Shown: positions 18,782 through 28,183, numbered from the stretch's first letter. The stretch: 53,479 nucleotides of DNA from an uncultured Bacteroidales bacterium (GCA_944323445.1 CALUSM010000017.1:1-53479); one strand, 5' to 3'. Notes: generated by a model not told the origin, from the letters alone. Translations and numbers: made by a program.

Positions 18782-19339
18782 ATGATTAATTGTTTTGTGA
18801 CACGGATTATTCAGCGGCATATCCTGAAGAAGAACGCCTGCTCCCATCAGGGGAGATATGTGCCTCTGGCATCAGCCAGGAGCATGGGCTTTATAGTCAA
18901 TGCCGCGGAGCCCGGCGCTGAACAAGCTGTCAAAGTTCTCAGAAAGGCCTTGACGGACCACAAAATCAGATACAAAGGCATCTGCCTGGACCTGCGCAAG
19001 GAATCTCCTGAAGAGCCGGAGCTACATTCCGGCCCTGAGATGCTCGTCATAGGACGCAGGAACATCAACTGGTACGGTCTCCCGGAAGAAGCCGTCTGCT
19101 CTGAATTCACAAAAGAACCTTTCGACATCCTGATAGACCTTACTACAGGATCAGACGGACTTTTCACAGTCGACTATATACTTAGGAAAGCCTCCGCACA
19201 GTTCCGCATCGGCACCTCGGGACGGCAGACATGCATCTATGACATGACTGTTTCGGGGAACAGCGGGGACAACGCACCCGACAGACTGGCAAAAAGCATC
19301 ATCAATTATCTAATTTCAATACACACTGATTCAAAATGA
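18782..19339 (+). CDS. DUF6913-like protein
   Basis: The open frame extends upstream into hydF, but ATG 18782 directly follows a -7 box and is taken as start, giving 185 residues. The N-terminal 30 residues are basic (VTRIIQRHILKKNACSHQGRY). A Rossmann-like core follows with GFIVNAAEPGAEQAVKVL, IRYKGICLDL, FDILIDLTTGSDGL and a C-terminal helix DRLAKSIINYLISI. This fits the small Bacteroidota family DUF6913 as I remember it, which has no known function. It shares the bases ATGA with the DUF368 gene, so the two are translationally coupled. It is probably cytosolic or peripheral to the membrane. Confidence 0.65.
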   Translation: MINCFVTRIIQRHILKKNACSHQGRYVPLASARSMGFIVNAAEPGAEQAVKVLRKALTDHKIRYKGICLDLRKESPEEPELHSGPEMLVIGRRNINWYGLPEEAVCSEFTKEPFDILIDLTTGSDGLFTVDYILRKASAQFRIGTSGRQTCIYDMTVSGNSGDNAPDRLAKSIINYLISIHTDSK

Positions 19340-20265
19340 GAAAATTTTCATCCTACGCAATGATCACCGTCAAGGGAATAGGCATGGGCGCGGCTGACGT
19401 CATTCCCGGTGTATCCGGCGGCACAATCGCCTTCCTGACCGGCATCTACGAGGAGCTGCTCGGATCCATCAAGTCCATCAATGCACAAGCCCTCAAACTG
19501 CTCTTCACAGGCAAGCTGAAACAGTTTTGGAAACACATCAACGGCACGTTCCTCTTCTCGCTGATTCTCGGCATCGCCATCAGCTTCTTCTCTCTGGCCA
19601 AGCTCATGCAGTATCTCATGGCCAACGAGCCCATCCCTCTGTGGTCCTTCTTCTTCGGACTTATCATAGCCTCGGCCATACTTATTCTCAAGGATATAGA
19701 CCTGACCAAAATAAAGAACGTCATCGCCCTCCTCCTCGGAATTGCCGCAGGAGCCGCCATCTGCCTGGTATCTCCTACCGAGACCCCCAACCACCTTTGG
19801 TTCATCTTCCTCTGCGGCGCCATAGCCATCTGCGCCATGATTCTGCCCGGAATATCCGGCAGTTTCATCCTGCTTCTGCTCGGCAAATACGAATATATGC
19901 TCAAGGCCCTGACCGACTTAAACATAGTCCTTATACTGGTCTTTGTAGCCGGAGCCGCCATAGGTATCGTCTCATTTTCCCATTTCCTGTCCTGGCTGCT
20001 CAAAAAATATCACGTAACCACCATATCCGCCCTGGCCGGCATCATGATCGGCTCGCTGGTCAAGGTATGGCCATGGCAGCATCAGATCGGAGATGTCTCC
20101 AGGCCTGTACTGCCATTCCATCCCGACCTCGAGCCGCTGTTCTCCGGACATATCGGCCTGGCAGTCACCTTCGCCCTCATCGGAGTCGCACTGGTACTGG
20201 TACTCGAGCTTACCGCTGCCCGCATGCAGAAGAAACGGGAGCAGGAAAAAGTCATTTCCGACTAG
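19336..20265 (+). CDS. DUF368 membrane protein, probable undecaprenyl-phosphate translocase (PopT type)
   Basis: A 309-residue polytopic inner-membrane protein. The N-terminal signature VKGIGMGAADVIPGVSGGTIAFLTGIYEELL and the second-half copy ICAMILPGISGSFILLLLGKYEYML are the paired 'PG(V/I)SG' motifs that define DUF368. Members of DUF368 (PopT) and of the unrelated DedA family (UptA) recycle undecaprenyl phosphate across the membrane in Gram-positive and some Gram-negative bacteria. The role here is inferred from family. About nine hydrophobic segments are visible. The start overlaps the previous stop by four bases. The last 14 bases overlap the convergent EamA gene, and a terminator hairpin sits within that gene. 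Confidence 0.88.
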   Translation: MRKFSSYAMITVKGIGMGAADVIPGVSGGTIAFLTGIYEELLGSIKSINAQALKLLFTGKLKQFWKHINGTFLFSLILGIAISFFSLAKLMQYLMANEPIPLWSFFFGLIIASAILILKDIDLTKIKNVIALLLGIAAGAAICLVSPTETPNHLWFIFLCGAIAICAMILPGISGSFILLLLGKYEYMLKALTDLNIVLILVFVAGAAIGIVSFSHFLSWLLKKYHVTTISALAGIMIGSLVKVWPWQHQIGDVSRPVLPFHPDLEPLFSGHIGLAVTFALIGVALVLVLELTAARMQKKREQEKVISD

Positions 20266-21127
20266 CCAGCCAGACCCCGGCCATGATACACAGAGCCCCT
20301 GTCACAGCGACGGGGGTTATTTTTTCTCCCAGGACAATAGCGGAGGTCACGCAGGTAATGACCGGATTGAGATAGAGGTAGTTCGAGGATTTCACCACTC
20401 CTATGTGCCTCAGTACCAGGTTCCAGGTCAGGAAGCACACCAGAGAGGCCATGACTGCCAGAAAGAGCAGGTTCATCCATACCCTGGCTCCGGAGTTGAA
20501 AAGGAGTCCCGGCTCGGGAGGATTGACAATGAAGGTAGGGAGAATAGTGATAAGTCCATAAAAGAACACCTTCCGGGTGATCAGCATATTGTCATACCTA
20601 TTCTCCAGTTTGCGGATAAATATGCTGTAGAAGCCCCAGGACAGAGCCGCCGCCAGGGTCAGCAGGTCACCGGCCGGAGATATCCTAAGGCTCGTAGCAC
20701 CGTCAAAAACCACCAGGGCCACGCCGGCCAGGGCTACAGCGGAGCCGATATATACCATGCGGCTTATCTTCTCGTTCTTGAAAAACAGCCGGCTTAGCAA
20801 TGTGGTGAGAATAGGCGTACCGCAGAGCAGGAACGACACATTGGAGGCCTGGGTTATGCCGAGGGCCGTATTCTCCGTAAGGAAGTACAGGGAACCGCCG
20901 AACAGGCCTGCGCCGGCCAGCATCATCTCGTCCTTCCAGTTGTCGGCAAAAAGTTTTTTATGGGACACGATCCATATCCCCGCATAGGCTATGAGGAAAC
21001 GGTAGAAAAATATCTCATTGGGAGAAAGTCCGTTATTGATCAGTATCTTCGTCGACACGAATGTAGCACCCCAGATTACCACCGTCATAATGGCCAGGAA
21101 ATGATAAAAACCCTTATTCTGTCCCAT
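20252..21127 (-). CDS. EamA-family (DMT) transporter
   Basis: A 291-residue inner-membrane protein of the drug/metabolite transporter superfamily, with ten hydrophobic helices in two EamA halves. The first half starts VIWGATFVSTKILIN, with ALGITQASNVSFLLCGTPILTTLLSRLF. The second starts LLTLAAALSWGFYSIFIRKL and closes IVLGEKITPVAVTGALCIMAGVWLA. These are the standard signatures, including a glutamate in the last pair of helices. The substrate cannot be told; related proteins export amino acids, purines or other metabolites. The promoter is part of a palindromic divergent region shared with the TamB-like gene. Confidence 0.9.
   Translation of the reverse strand: MGQNKGFYHFLAIMTVVIWGATFVSTKILINNGLSPNEIFFYRFLIAYAGIWIVSHKKLFADNWKDEMMLAGAGLFGGSLYFLTENTALGITQASNVSFLLCGTPILTTLLSRLFFKNEKISRMVYIGSAVALAGVALVVFDGATSLRISPAGDLLTLAAALSWGFYSIFIRKLENRYDNMLITRKVFFYGLITILPTFIVNPPEPGLLFNSGARVWMNLLFLAVMASLVCFLTWNLVLRHIGVVKSSNYLYLNPVITCVTSAIVLGEKITPVAVTGALCIMAGVWLASRK
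20296..20326 (+). terminator. Terminator for the DUF368 gene, embedded in the EamA gene
   Basis: Stem CCCCTGTC / GACGGGGG with an ACAGC loop, followed within three bases by a run of six T on the plus strand. It begins 30 nt after the DUF368 stop and lies wholly within the 3' coding end of the opposing transporter gene. Confidence 0.7.
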
Positions 21128-21147
21128 AATTCAATTCAGAAAAAATA

Positions 21148-21177
21148 TTAACTTTGTAAGTTAATGTGCAAAGTTAA
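21148..21177. promoter_or_regulatory. Palindromic divergent promoter region
   Basis: TTAACTTTG (21148-21156), 12 nt, then CAAAGTTAA (21169-21177): a perfect 9-bp inverted repeat. Each arm contains TAACTTTG, matching TAnnTTTG, one for the rightward TamB-like gene and one for the leftward EamA gene. The two -7 boxes face away from each other's start sites, so the initiating polymerases would collide or exclude each other. Confidence 0.55.
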
Positions 21178-21264
21178 AAGTAAAGTTAGAAAACCATAAG
21201 AACATTTAGAAAAATATTATCCGGCCTTCTGATTCTCATCTGCATAGCTCCCGTCGCAGCCTAT

Positions 21265-24200
21265 GTGGCCCTGCAGTTCCCTCAGCTGCAGACCCGCATG
21301 GCAAAGCATGTCCTCTCCAGGATGGAAGGGCATCTGAACGGCTCCATGGATATAGACCGTATCGCCATAATCTTTGTCAACAAGGTTATGGCATACGGCA
21401 TATCCGTCACCGGAGAGCAGGGCGACACCCTGGCGTCAGTAGAGAAACTGTCCGTCTCCATATCTCCGGCGGACCTTCTGATGGGCCGTCTCCGCATCAA
21501 CCGCATCTTCCTGGAGGACGGTTGTTTCAACCTCATAAAAGAAGGCTCCGGCAACAACATCAACCGCATATTCAATATAATGCCCCTGCCCGACTCGCTC
21601 AAAAAGCCGTTCAGGATACCGGATATGTACATCGACGAGATCATGCTCCGCGACATGGCATTCTCGCTTCAGGATCCGGAATCCGGCGCCACACCTCCCG
21701 ATCCGGCTTGCATAGACTTCAAGAATCTGAGGCTTAAGAGTATAGACGCGCGCATCAACCGCATAGAAATAGAAGACAACACCATCTCGTGCCGCATCAG
21801 GGACCTGAGCTGCACCGAGCGCAGCGGCTATGAGCTCAATTCGCTGAGCGGAAGGTTTTCCCTGAACTCCAGAGAGTCCAGGATAGACAACCTGCATCTG
21901 GTCGACTCCTGGTCGGAAATCAATGCAGGCTACCTGTCTTTCGGCTACAACAGCGGAAAAGACCTCGAGGACTTCGTCAACAGAATCGTCCTCGGAGCGT
22001 ATTTCGACAACAGCATACTTGATTTCAGAAGCATCGGAGTATTCGCTGAAAGCCTGAAGGACAATGACCTCCGGATCAGGATGAGCGGAGAGATAAACGG
22101 GCCTGTCTCACGGCTCAGTACCTACGACCTGGATGTGACCGCATATGACAGCACTGAAATAAGGCTCAGCGCGGCAATTTCCGGACTGCCGGACATCCGC
22201 AACACCTATTTCAACACGACTGTCAAGCATATCTCCACCACTCCACGGGAACTATCCGGAATAATATCCAGGTTCAGCGGCAACGGGAACGGACTGGGAA
22301 ACATCATCCCGGACAAGAGAATAACCCTGACAGGCATAGCATACGGTACGGTTTCCGACCTGTACAGCATAGGAAACATTTCCTCTGACATCGGCTCAGT
22401 CAGTTACGAGGCCGACCTAGACGGGAATGAAGACGGCAAGGGCAGCACCCTGGCCGCAGGCCTGTGGGTGGACAGCCTGGATGCCGGAACCTTACTAGGA
22501 AATGAGGTGCTCGGCGAAGTAAACCTGGACACAAGGCTGACCGCAGAGTTGTCCGCTCCCGGAGAAGGAGGACCGAGCGCCGTCCTACACCATCTGAATA
22601 TAAAGAACATCACTGTAAACGGCCACGAATACAAGGACATAGGCATGACTGGAGAGTTCTATGACAGGACTGCTGACATCAGGCTCATCAGCCATGACAG
22701 CGCTTTCCCCGCCATGTTCCAGGGCATCGTGGACCTCAGCTCCGGGGATAATAAGAACGGCCTGGAACATATCCGGTTATTCCTGGATGTGCCCTACGCG
22801 GACCTGCTGGCGATGAACATTGTTGACAAAGGCACGATGTCCACGGCAGGAGTTACGGCAAGCGCGGACCTGCGGTTCACCGAACGCAGCATACTCGGCA
22901 GCATACTGCTGAAAAACATCAGCTACGCAAATGACAACGGAGAGTACGCCATTGACTCCATCAACATCCGGTCCGCACTCTCTGAAGACCGGCATATCGT
23001 AACACTGCGCTCTCCCATCCTCCAGGCGGGCTACACCAGCACGGACGCGCCCGGAAGACTGGTAGAGAGGATAAAACTGGCGCTGAGCAATCCCTCTCTC
23101 GACCGTCTGCTGACCATTGACTCGGCGAAGACCGCAGGAGAGAACGGATACTACAATTTCCATCTGCGCACCTTCGACATGTCCCGCATCTGTGACATCA
23201 TCATGCCTGGTCTCAACATCGCAGACAGCACGACTATAGACATGAGTCTGAACGAGAGCAATATGCTCAATCTGGAAATGCAGTCCTCCGGAATTGCGTT
23301 CAGGAACAGAAAAGGCAGTGGCTACACTCTCAGAGACATCGCGCTGATTGCAGGCAACACAGGACAGGGAGTCAGGGGGGCACTTGCCGTAGACCGTATC
23401 ACCGCCGGAGCCGTCACTCTGGACCACACCGGCATATCCCTGTCTGAGGACGGAGACCGGCTGCTTCTGAGACTGGGCTACAACAACGCTGACACCAGCT
23501 CTCTGGACCTCACGGCCGGCATACGGGCCTGGAAGGACCAGAGGGACATGCTGATGGCCGACATTAAGATTGACAGTTCCGAGCTGAACCTGCGCAACCA
23601 CAGATGGACTCTCACCCCAACATCATTGAAAATAAGACCGAAAGACTATTCGATAACAGGATTCGGACTGTACAGCGACAACGACACTCTCCGGATTGCC
23701 GGCTCTGTGTCGGATAATCCGGAAAGCACGCTCTCCCTCTACCTTGCCAATCTCGACCTGGACCTTCTCAACTCATTCTCCGGAAGCACCCTGGACATCC
23801 AAGGCAGGCTTTCAGGAGAAGTGGACCTGTACAATTTCTTCTCCAGCATGGGGGCCACGATGGACATAACCGGAACTGACATCAGCCTCAGAGGTGAGAG
23901 ACTGGGTGAAATCTCTGTGCTGAGCCGCAGGGATCTGGCCCGTAACCGTTTCAACATTCTGGTCAACAACTATATCGACGGACAGAATCCAATCAACATC
24001 ATAGGCTCCTTCACTCCGGGACGCAACTACCTTGACCTGGACATAAGCCTCTCCCGCCTGCACATGACAGCCGCAGCGCCTTTTCTGTCCGGTATCGCCG
24101 ACATAAAGGACGGCTACATAAGCGGGAATATAGGCATAACCGGACAGCCAGACATGCTCATCCTCAACAGCGGCAATACCAGGGTGGACTCGCTGGCCGT

Positions 24201-25827
24201 CACACCGGCCTTCACCCAGGTTCCTTATATCCTCAACGGTCCCGTCACTCTCAGCCGCCAGCGCATCGACCTGGACAGTCTGAGAATCACCGACCCTCAC
24301 GGCTCAACCGCCACACTCACAGGAAGCCTCTCCCACGACTTCTTCAGGAACCTGTATCTCGACGCCAATCTGGGATTCAACAATTTCATGGTCCTCAACA
24401 CCACCGAGAGGGACAACGGGAAGTTCTACGGCACCGCGTACGCTTCCGGAATGATCGGCATATCCGGATTTACCGATGACCTCGTCATAGACGCCCAGGT
24501 GACTACCGGAGACAATTCCTCCCTCCATGTACCCCTGTCCTCATCCTCATCAGCGTCAACGACCGACTTGATATCATTCACGGATTTCCGGTTGCCTGCA
24601 GACAGCACCATGACTTCCGATACAGGTACGGAGGAGTCCGAAAGCAAGCAGCACCGGGGCAACATCGAAATCAGGGCCACTGCAGGCATAACCCAGGGCA
24701 CGGAACTGCTCATAGAGATGAACAAGCAGCTCGGAGAAGTGCTGCGCTGTACCGGAAACGGCAATGTCAACGTAACGTTCAATCCAATGCGCAACATGTT
24801 CGACGTACGCGGTGACTACACCATATCCGAGGGCAGCTACCACTTCGTCCTGTCCATCCAGTCCAGGGACTTCATCATCAATGAGGGAGGAACTATAGCC
24901 TTCAACGGAGACTTCCGCAACACCAACCTCAATGTCGGGGCCACATACCGCACCAAAGCCTCCATCTCCACCCTGATAGCCGACACCACATCCGTCGGAA
25001 ACCGGCGCAACGTCAACTGCGGCATACAGCTCCAGGGCCCCCTCTCCAATCCGGAACTCTCATTCTCAATCGACATCCCCGACCTGGACCCCATCACCAA
25101 AGGACGGGTCGAGAGCGCCCTCAGCACCCCTGACAAGGTGCAGAAGCAGTTCATGGCCCTGCTGATATCGGGCAGCTTCGTTCCCGACGAGCAGTCAGGC
25201 ATCATCAACAACTCCACCATCCTGTACTCCAACGCCAGCGAGATACTCTCCAACCAGTTCAACAACATCTTCCGCCAGCTGGACATTCCCCTCGACCTGG
25301 GACTCAACTACCAGCCTGGAGGCACAAACGGCAGCTGGGGCATGTTCGATGTGGCCGTATCCTATCAGGCGTTCAACAACAGACTGATAATAAACGGAAA
25401 CGTCGGCAATGACGAGACATCGTCCAACTGGGCCGGAGACTTCGACGCGGAGATAAAGGTTGACCGGCAGGGCAAACTGCGCATAACGCTGTTCACCCGT
25501 TCCGCCGACTCCTACTCCAACTACCTGGACAACACACAGCGCAGCGGATTCGGTATCACCTATCAGGACGAGTTCGACACCTTCGGTGACTTCTGGCGCA
25601 ATATATTCCTCTCCCGCAAGCGGAGGGAGCAGTACGAGCTGCAGCTGCTGGAAGAAGCTGAGGAAGAGCTGGAAAGGGAGGCCGCAGAGGCGAACATCGT
25701 AAAGGAGGAAGTGCTCAGGCCCAGGGAAAATCCCATGAACTTTCTGGAAGAGACCGGCTCTGTGGAATATCAGGAGACAGAGTATCAGGCAGAGGAATAC
25801 AGCGGGAACAGCGTCAAGGCAGAGTGA
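21265..25827 (+). CDS. TamB-like translocation/assembly or lipid-transport protein (DUF490 family)
   Basis: Very large envelope protein (1520 residues from GTG 21265). The body is a long series of amphipathic beta strands of the AsmA/TamB type. The C-terminal DUF490 region is clear, with RGDYTISEGSYHFVL, GGTIAFNGDFRNTNLNVGATY and LLISGSFVPDEQSG. After it comes an acidic Glu-rich tail. TamB proteins bridge inner and outer membrane and move phospholipid or assist outer-membrane assembly. The printed start is a compromise. The frame stays open back to codon 21190 and there encodes an obvious membrane anchor (ILSGLLILICIAPVAAYVAL), but has no ATG, GTG or TTG. ATG 21164 lies right after the -7 box in another frame and would join this frame by one -1 shift at AAAA (21190-21193). 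Confidence 0.88.
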   Translation: MALQFPQLQTRMAKHVLSRMEGHLNGSMDIDRIAIIFVNKVMAYGISVTGEQGDTLASVEKLSVSISPADLLMGRLRINRIFLEDGCFNLIKEGSGNNINRIFNIMPLPDSLKKPFRIPDMYIDEIMLRDMAFSLQDPESGATPPDPACIDFKNLRLKSIDARINRIEIEDNTISCRIRDLSCTERSGYELNSLSGRFSLNSRESRIDNLHLVDSWSEINAGYLSFGYNSGKDLEDFVNRIVLGAYFDNSILDFRSIGVFAESLKDNDLRIRMSGEINGPVSRLSTYDLDVTAYDSTEIRLSAAISGLPDIRNTYFNTTVKHISTTPRELSGIISRFSGNGNGLGNIIPDKRITLTGIAYGTVSDLYSIGNISSDIGSVSYEADLDGNEDGKGSTLAAGLWVDSLDAGTLLGNEVLGEVNLDTRLTAELSAPGEGGPSAVLHHLNIKNITVNGHEYKDIGMTGEFYDRTADIRLISHDSAFPAMFQGIVDLSSGDNKNGLEHIRLFLDVPYADLLAMNIVDKGTMSTAGVTASADLRFTERSILGSILLKNISYANDNGEYAIDSINIRSALSEDRHIVTLRSPILQAGYTSTDAPGRLVERIKLALSNPSLDRLLTIDSAKTAGENGYYNFHLRTFDMSRICDIIMPGLNIADSTTIDMSLNESNMLNLEMQSSGIAFRNRKGSGYTLRDIALIAGNTGQGVRGALAVDRITAGAVTLDHTGISLSEDGDRLLLRLGYNNADTSSLDLTAGIRAWKDQRDMLMADIKIDSSELNLRNHRWTLTPTSLKIRPKDYSITGFGLYSDNDTLRIAGSVSDNPESTLSLYLANLDLDLLNSFSGSTLDIQGRLSGEVDLYNFFSSMGATMDITGTDISLRGERLGEISVLSRRDLARNRFNILVNNYIDGQNPINIIGSFTPGRNYLDLDISLSRLHMTAAAPFLSGIADIKDGYISGNIGITGQPDMLILNSGNTRVDSLAVTPAFTQVPYILNGPVTLSRQRIDLDSLRITDPHGSTATLTGSLSHDFFRNLYLDANLGFNNFMVLNTTERDNGKFYGTAYASGMIGISGFTDDLVIDAQVTTGDNSSLHVPLSSSSSASTTDLISFTDFRLPADSTMTSDTGTEESESKQHRGNIEIRATAGITQGTELLIEMNKQLGEVLRCTGNGNVNVTFNPMRNMFDVRGDYTISEGSYHFVLSIQSRDFIINEGGTIAFNGDFRNTNLNVGATYRTKASISTLIADTTSVGNRRNVNCGIQLQGPLSNPELSFSIDIPDLDPITKGRVESALSTPDKVQKQFMALLISGSFVPDEQSGIINNSTILYSNASEILSNQFNNIFRQLDIPLDLGLNYQPGGTNGSWGMFDVAVSYQAFNNRLIINGNVGNDETSSNWAGDFDAEIKVDRQGKLRITLFTRSADSYSNYLDNTQRSGFGITYQDEFDTFGDFWRNIFLSRKRREQYELQLLEEAEEELEREAAEANIVKEEVLRPRENPMNFLEETGSVEYQETEYQAEEYSGNSVKAE

Positions 25828-27076
25828 CCCGGACTACTTTGCCTATGAGATTCCTGTCATAGGGCCGCTCCACCTTTATATAATTGCGCGTATATCCGGT
25901 CATTTTCCCGTCTCTGGACCTGCTCTCGAACAGTACCTCCTCCTCCCTGCCGCTGTTCATGGCACAGAACTCCCCGTGCAGGCGTCCGCACATCCGCTCA
26001 AGTACCTCCACCCTGGCCGTCTTCACGCTCTCCGGAACCTGGTCCGGCATCACCGCCGCAGGAGTACCCGCCCTGCGGGAATAAGGGAACACATGGATGA
26101 ACGCAGGATGAATCTCCTCGAGAAAATCACAGGTTGCGCGGAAGTCCTCCTCCGTCTCCCCGGGAAATCCGACAATAACGTCTATTCCGAAAAAAACATT
26201 GTCAATCCTGCTGCGTATCAGCTCTATCTTCCTGCGGAAATCCTCCGTCCGGTACCTGCGCCCCATACGGCCGAGTATGCGGTCGCAGCCGGACTGCAGG
26301 GGTATGTGGAAATGCGGCAGGAATTTGGTTCCGGAGGCAATCCAATCTATAATCTCCGGAGTCAGCAGATTGGGTTCAATGGACGATATGCGGTAGCGCA
26401 GAATGCCGTCCACCCCGTTCAGTTCCTGGAGCAGGGACAGGAAACTCTCTCCTGTCTTACGGCCGTAGTCTCCTGTATTGACTCCGGTCAGGACTATCTC
26501 CACTATTCCAGAGGCTGCTATTTCCCCGGCCTGTTTTAAAAGAAGGGCCGAGGGGAGGCTCCTGCTGCCGCCACGGGCATAAGGCACGGTGCAGTAAGAG
26601 CATTTGTAGTCGCAGCCGTCCTGAATCTTGAGGAAGGCACGGGTCCTCTCCCCGGTCGAGTATGCGGGAAAGATGTTCTCTACCGAGTCGATATCACAGA
26701 GCTCCACTCTCTGCGGAGCTTTTCCGTGTCCTCCGGCAGCCAGCATACGCTCCACCTCATCCACCACAAGACCCTTGCTTCCGGCTCCCAGCACTATGTC
26801 CACCCCGTCAAGCCCTGCAATCTCGTTTCCCTTGAGCTGGGCATAGCATCCCACCACGGCTATCAGGGCTCCGGGCGAGCGGCGGTGCAGGCGGCGCATG
26901 AGATTGCGGTCCTTCTTGTCGCTGTGCTCGGTGACAGAGCATGTATTGACCACATAGATGTCCGCCTCGGAGTCAGAAGACACCACCTCATAGCCCCTGC
27001 GGGCAAATTCCCTGGCTATGGTCGAGCTCTCCGAATAGTTGAGCTTGCATCCCAGAGTATGTACCGCCACCCTCAT
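25814..27076 (-). CDS. mtaB: tRNA t6A37 methylthiotransferase MtaB
   Basis: Radical SAM methylthiotransferase that converts t6A37 of tRNA to ms2t6A. The 420 residues show the three-domain plan. The N-terminal UPF0004 domain has the extra-cluster cysteines Cys10 (HTLGCKLN), Cys46 (NTCSVTEHSD) and Cys77 (VGCYAQ). The radical SAM domain has CDYKCSYC (Cys155, Cys159, Cys162). A C-terminal TRAM-like domain ends at KVVRVTLP. The HTLGCKLNYSES opening separates MtaB from MiaB and RimO. The first four bases of its frame overlap the folB stop, so folB and mtaB are coupled. Its 3' end overlaps the TamB-like gene by 14 bp, tail to tail. Confidence 0.94.
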   Translation of the reverse strand: MRVAVHTLGCKLNYSESSTIAREFARRGYEVVSSDSEADIYVVNTCSVTEHSDKKDRNLMRRLHRRSPGALIAVVGCYAQLKGNEIAGLDGVDIVLGAGSKGLVVDEVERMLAAGGHGKAPQRVELCDIDSVENIFPAYSTGERTRAFLKIQDGCDYKCSYCTVPYARGGSRSLPSALLLKQAGEIAASGIVEIVLTGVNTGDYGRKTGESFLSLLQELNGVDGILRYRISSIEPNLLTPEIIDWIASGTKFLPHFHIPLQSGCDRILGRMGRRYRTEDFRRKIELIRSRIDNVFFGIDVIVGFPGETEEDFRATCDFLEEIHPAFIHVFPYSRRAGTPAAVMPDQVPESVKTARVEVLERMCGRLHGEFCAMNSGREEEVLFESRSRDGKMTGYTRNYIKVERPYDRNLIGKVVRVTLP

Positions 27077-27432
27077 AGTTCCTGCAGGTCTACGGTCACC
27101 CTGGATGCTCCCACCTCCCCGCCGAGAGGAGGACAGAGCTTGGAGATACTTACCCTGGCCCTCCCGACCAGAGGAAACTCCGCATGGAAGCGGCGAAGGA
27201 TGCGTCCGGCCACATGCTCCAGCAGATGCGACGGCACGGCCATCTCCTCCTTTACTATATCGTATATCCTCTGATAGTTGAGCGTATCCTCCAGGTCATC
27301 GCTCACGGCGGCCTTCCGTATATCGGTCCAGGCCTCGAAATCTACTGTGAAATGATTCCCTATCACCTGCTCCTCGTGGAAGCAGCCGTGACGGGCATAA
27401 AAGCGCATTCCGCAAAGTTCTATTTTTCCCAT
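27073..27432 (-). CDS. folB: Dihydroneopterin aldolase
   Basis: Folate pathway enzyme that cleaves dihydroneopterin to 6-hydroxymethyl-dihydropterin and glycolaldehyde. The 119 residues are the normal length. Family motifs are all present: the opening IELCGMRFYARHGCFHEEQVIGNHF with the substrate Glu, DTLNYQRIYDIVKEEM, LLEHVAGRI, and the catalytic Lys in VSISKLCPP. It starts 6 nt after the methyltransferase stop and overlaps mtaB by ATGA, so it sits in the middle of a three-gene leftward operon. folC lies 23 kb away, so the folate genes are not clustered. Confidence 0.93.
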   Translation of the reverse strand: MGKIELCGMRFYARHGCFHEEQVIGNHFTVDFEAWTDIRKAAVSDDLEDTLNYQRIYDIVKEEMAVPSHLLEHVAGRILRRFHAEFPLVGRARVSISKLCPPLGGEVGASRVTVDLQEL

Positions 27433-27438
27433 GATGTT

Positions 27439-28149
27439 CTAAATTCCGGCATAGATTAAAAATACGGCAGGCCGTTTGGTAATGACCAGGCCCTCCTTGC
27501 GCCATCCGGCTACGGTCAGAGTCCTTATATACTGGCCCGGAAGCGTGATATCCGCCGCCACACATACCTTCGTAGACGGCTCACAGACAGAGAGTATATC
27601 CTGCAGCAGCGCATCACTCCGGTAAGGAGTCTCTATGAGTATCTGGGTCTCCGAATTACGGCGGGACCTGTTTTCCAACTCCTTGAGACGCCTGCGGCGG
27701 GCATCGGTCCTGGCGGGCACATAACCCGCAAAAGCGAAGCACTGTCCGTTCATGCCCGAAGCCATCAGGGCCATCATAAGGGATGACGGACCCGGAAAAG
27801 GGACTACCTCCACACCTGCCTTGTGGGCCAGCGCGACAAGAGCTGCTCCGGGATCCGCCACGGCAGGCATACCTGCCTCGGAGATAAGCGCCATATCCAG
27901 GCCTTCGGAGAAATGCTCCGCGATATGCTCTATGTCCTGCATGGAGGAATGCTCGCTGATCTCATAGAAAGTCAGAGTATCTATCTTTCCCCTGAATCCG
28001 ATGCGGGAGAGATACCTGCGGGCGGTACGTATGTCCTCGACCGCAAAAGCGGTCACGTGGGCTATCTGTCCGAAAACATAAGGAGGAATGACCTCCTCGG
28101 GAGGGTTGTCCCCCAGAGGGGCCGGTACGAGAAAAAGTCTGCCGTTCAT
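27439..28149 (-). CDS. RsmI-like SAM-dependent methyltransferase (tetrapyrrole methylase fold)
   Basis: The 236-residue protein of the tetrapyrrole-methylase superfamily resembles RsmI, the 16S rRNA C1402 2'-O-methyltransferase: opening GRLFLVPAPLGD, then FAVEDIRTARRYL, the conserved ISEAGMPAVADPGAALV and VVPFPGPSSLMMALMASG. Bacteroidota often carry this shorter paralogue beside true RsmI. The GD in place of the usual 'PIGN' near the start and the absence of the RsmI C-terminal helical domain suggest the paralogue, so no symbol is given. First gene of the folB-mtaB operon; its -7 box ends only six bases before the start codon. Confidence 0.85.
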   Translation of the reverse strand: MNGRLFLVPAPLGDNPPEEVIPPYVFGQIAHVTAFAVEDIRTARRYLSRIGFRGKIDTLTFYEISEHSSMQDIEHIAEHFSEGLDMALISEAGMPAVADPGAALVALAHKAGVEVVPFPGPSSLMMALMASGMNGQCFAFAGYVPARTDARRRRLKELENRSRRNSETQILIETPYRSDALLQDILSVCEPSTKVCVAADITLPGQYIRTLTVAGWRKEGLVITKRPAVFLIYAGI

Positions 28150-28155
28150 ATTTTA

Positions 28156-28183
28156 CAAAATTACACAATTTTTCCTATCTTTG
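28156..28183. promoter_or_regulatory. Overlapping divergent promoters with leaderless starts
   Basis: Minus strand: TAATTTTG (28163-28156) ends six bases before ATG 28149. Plus strand: TATCTTTG (28176-28183) ends six bases before ATG 28190. Both match TAnnTTTG, and both predict transcription starting at or next to the A of the start codon. Only 12 bp separate the two boxes. Confidence 0.55.

Noticed and set aside
18587-18782. 65-codon N-terminal extension of the DUF6913-like gene into hydF
   Set aside because: It is antisense to conserved HydF GTPase codons, and a -7 box directly precedes ATG 18782.
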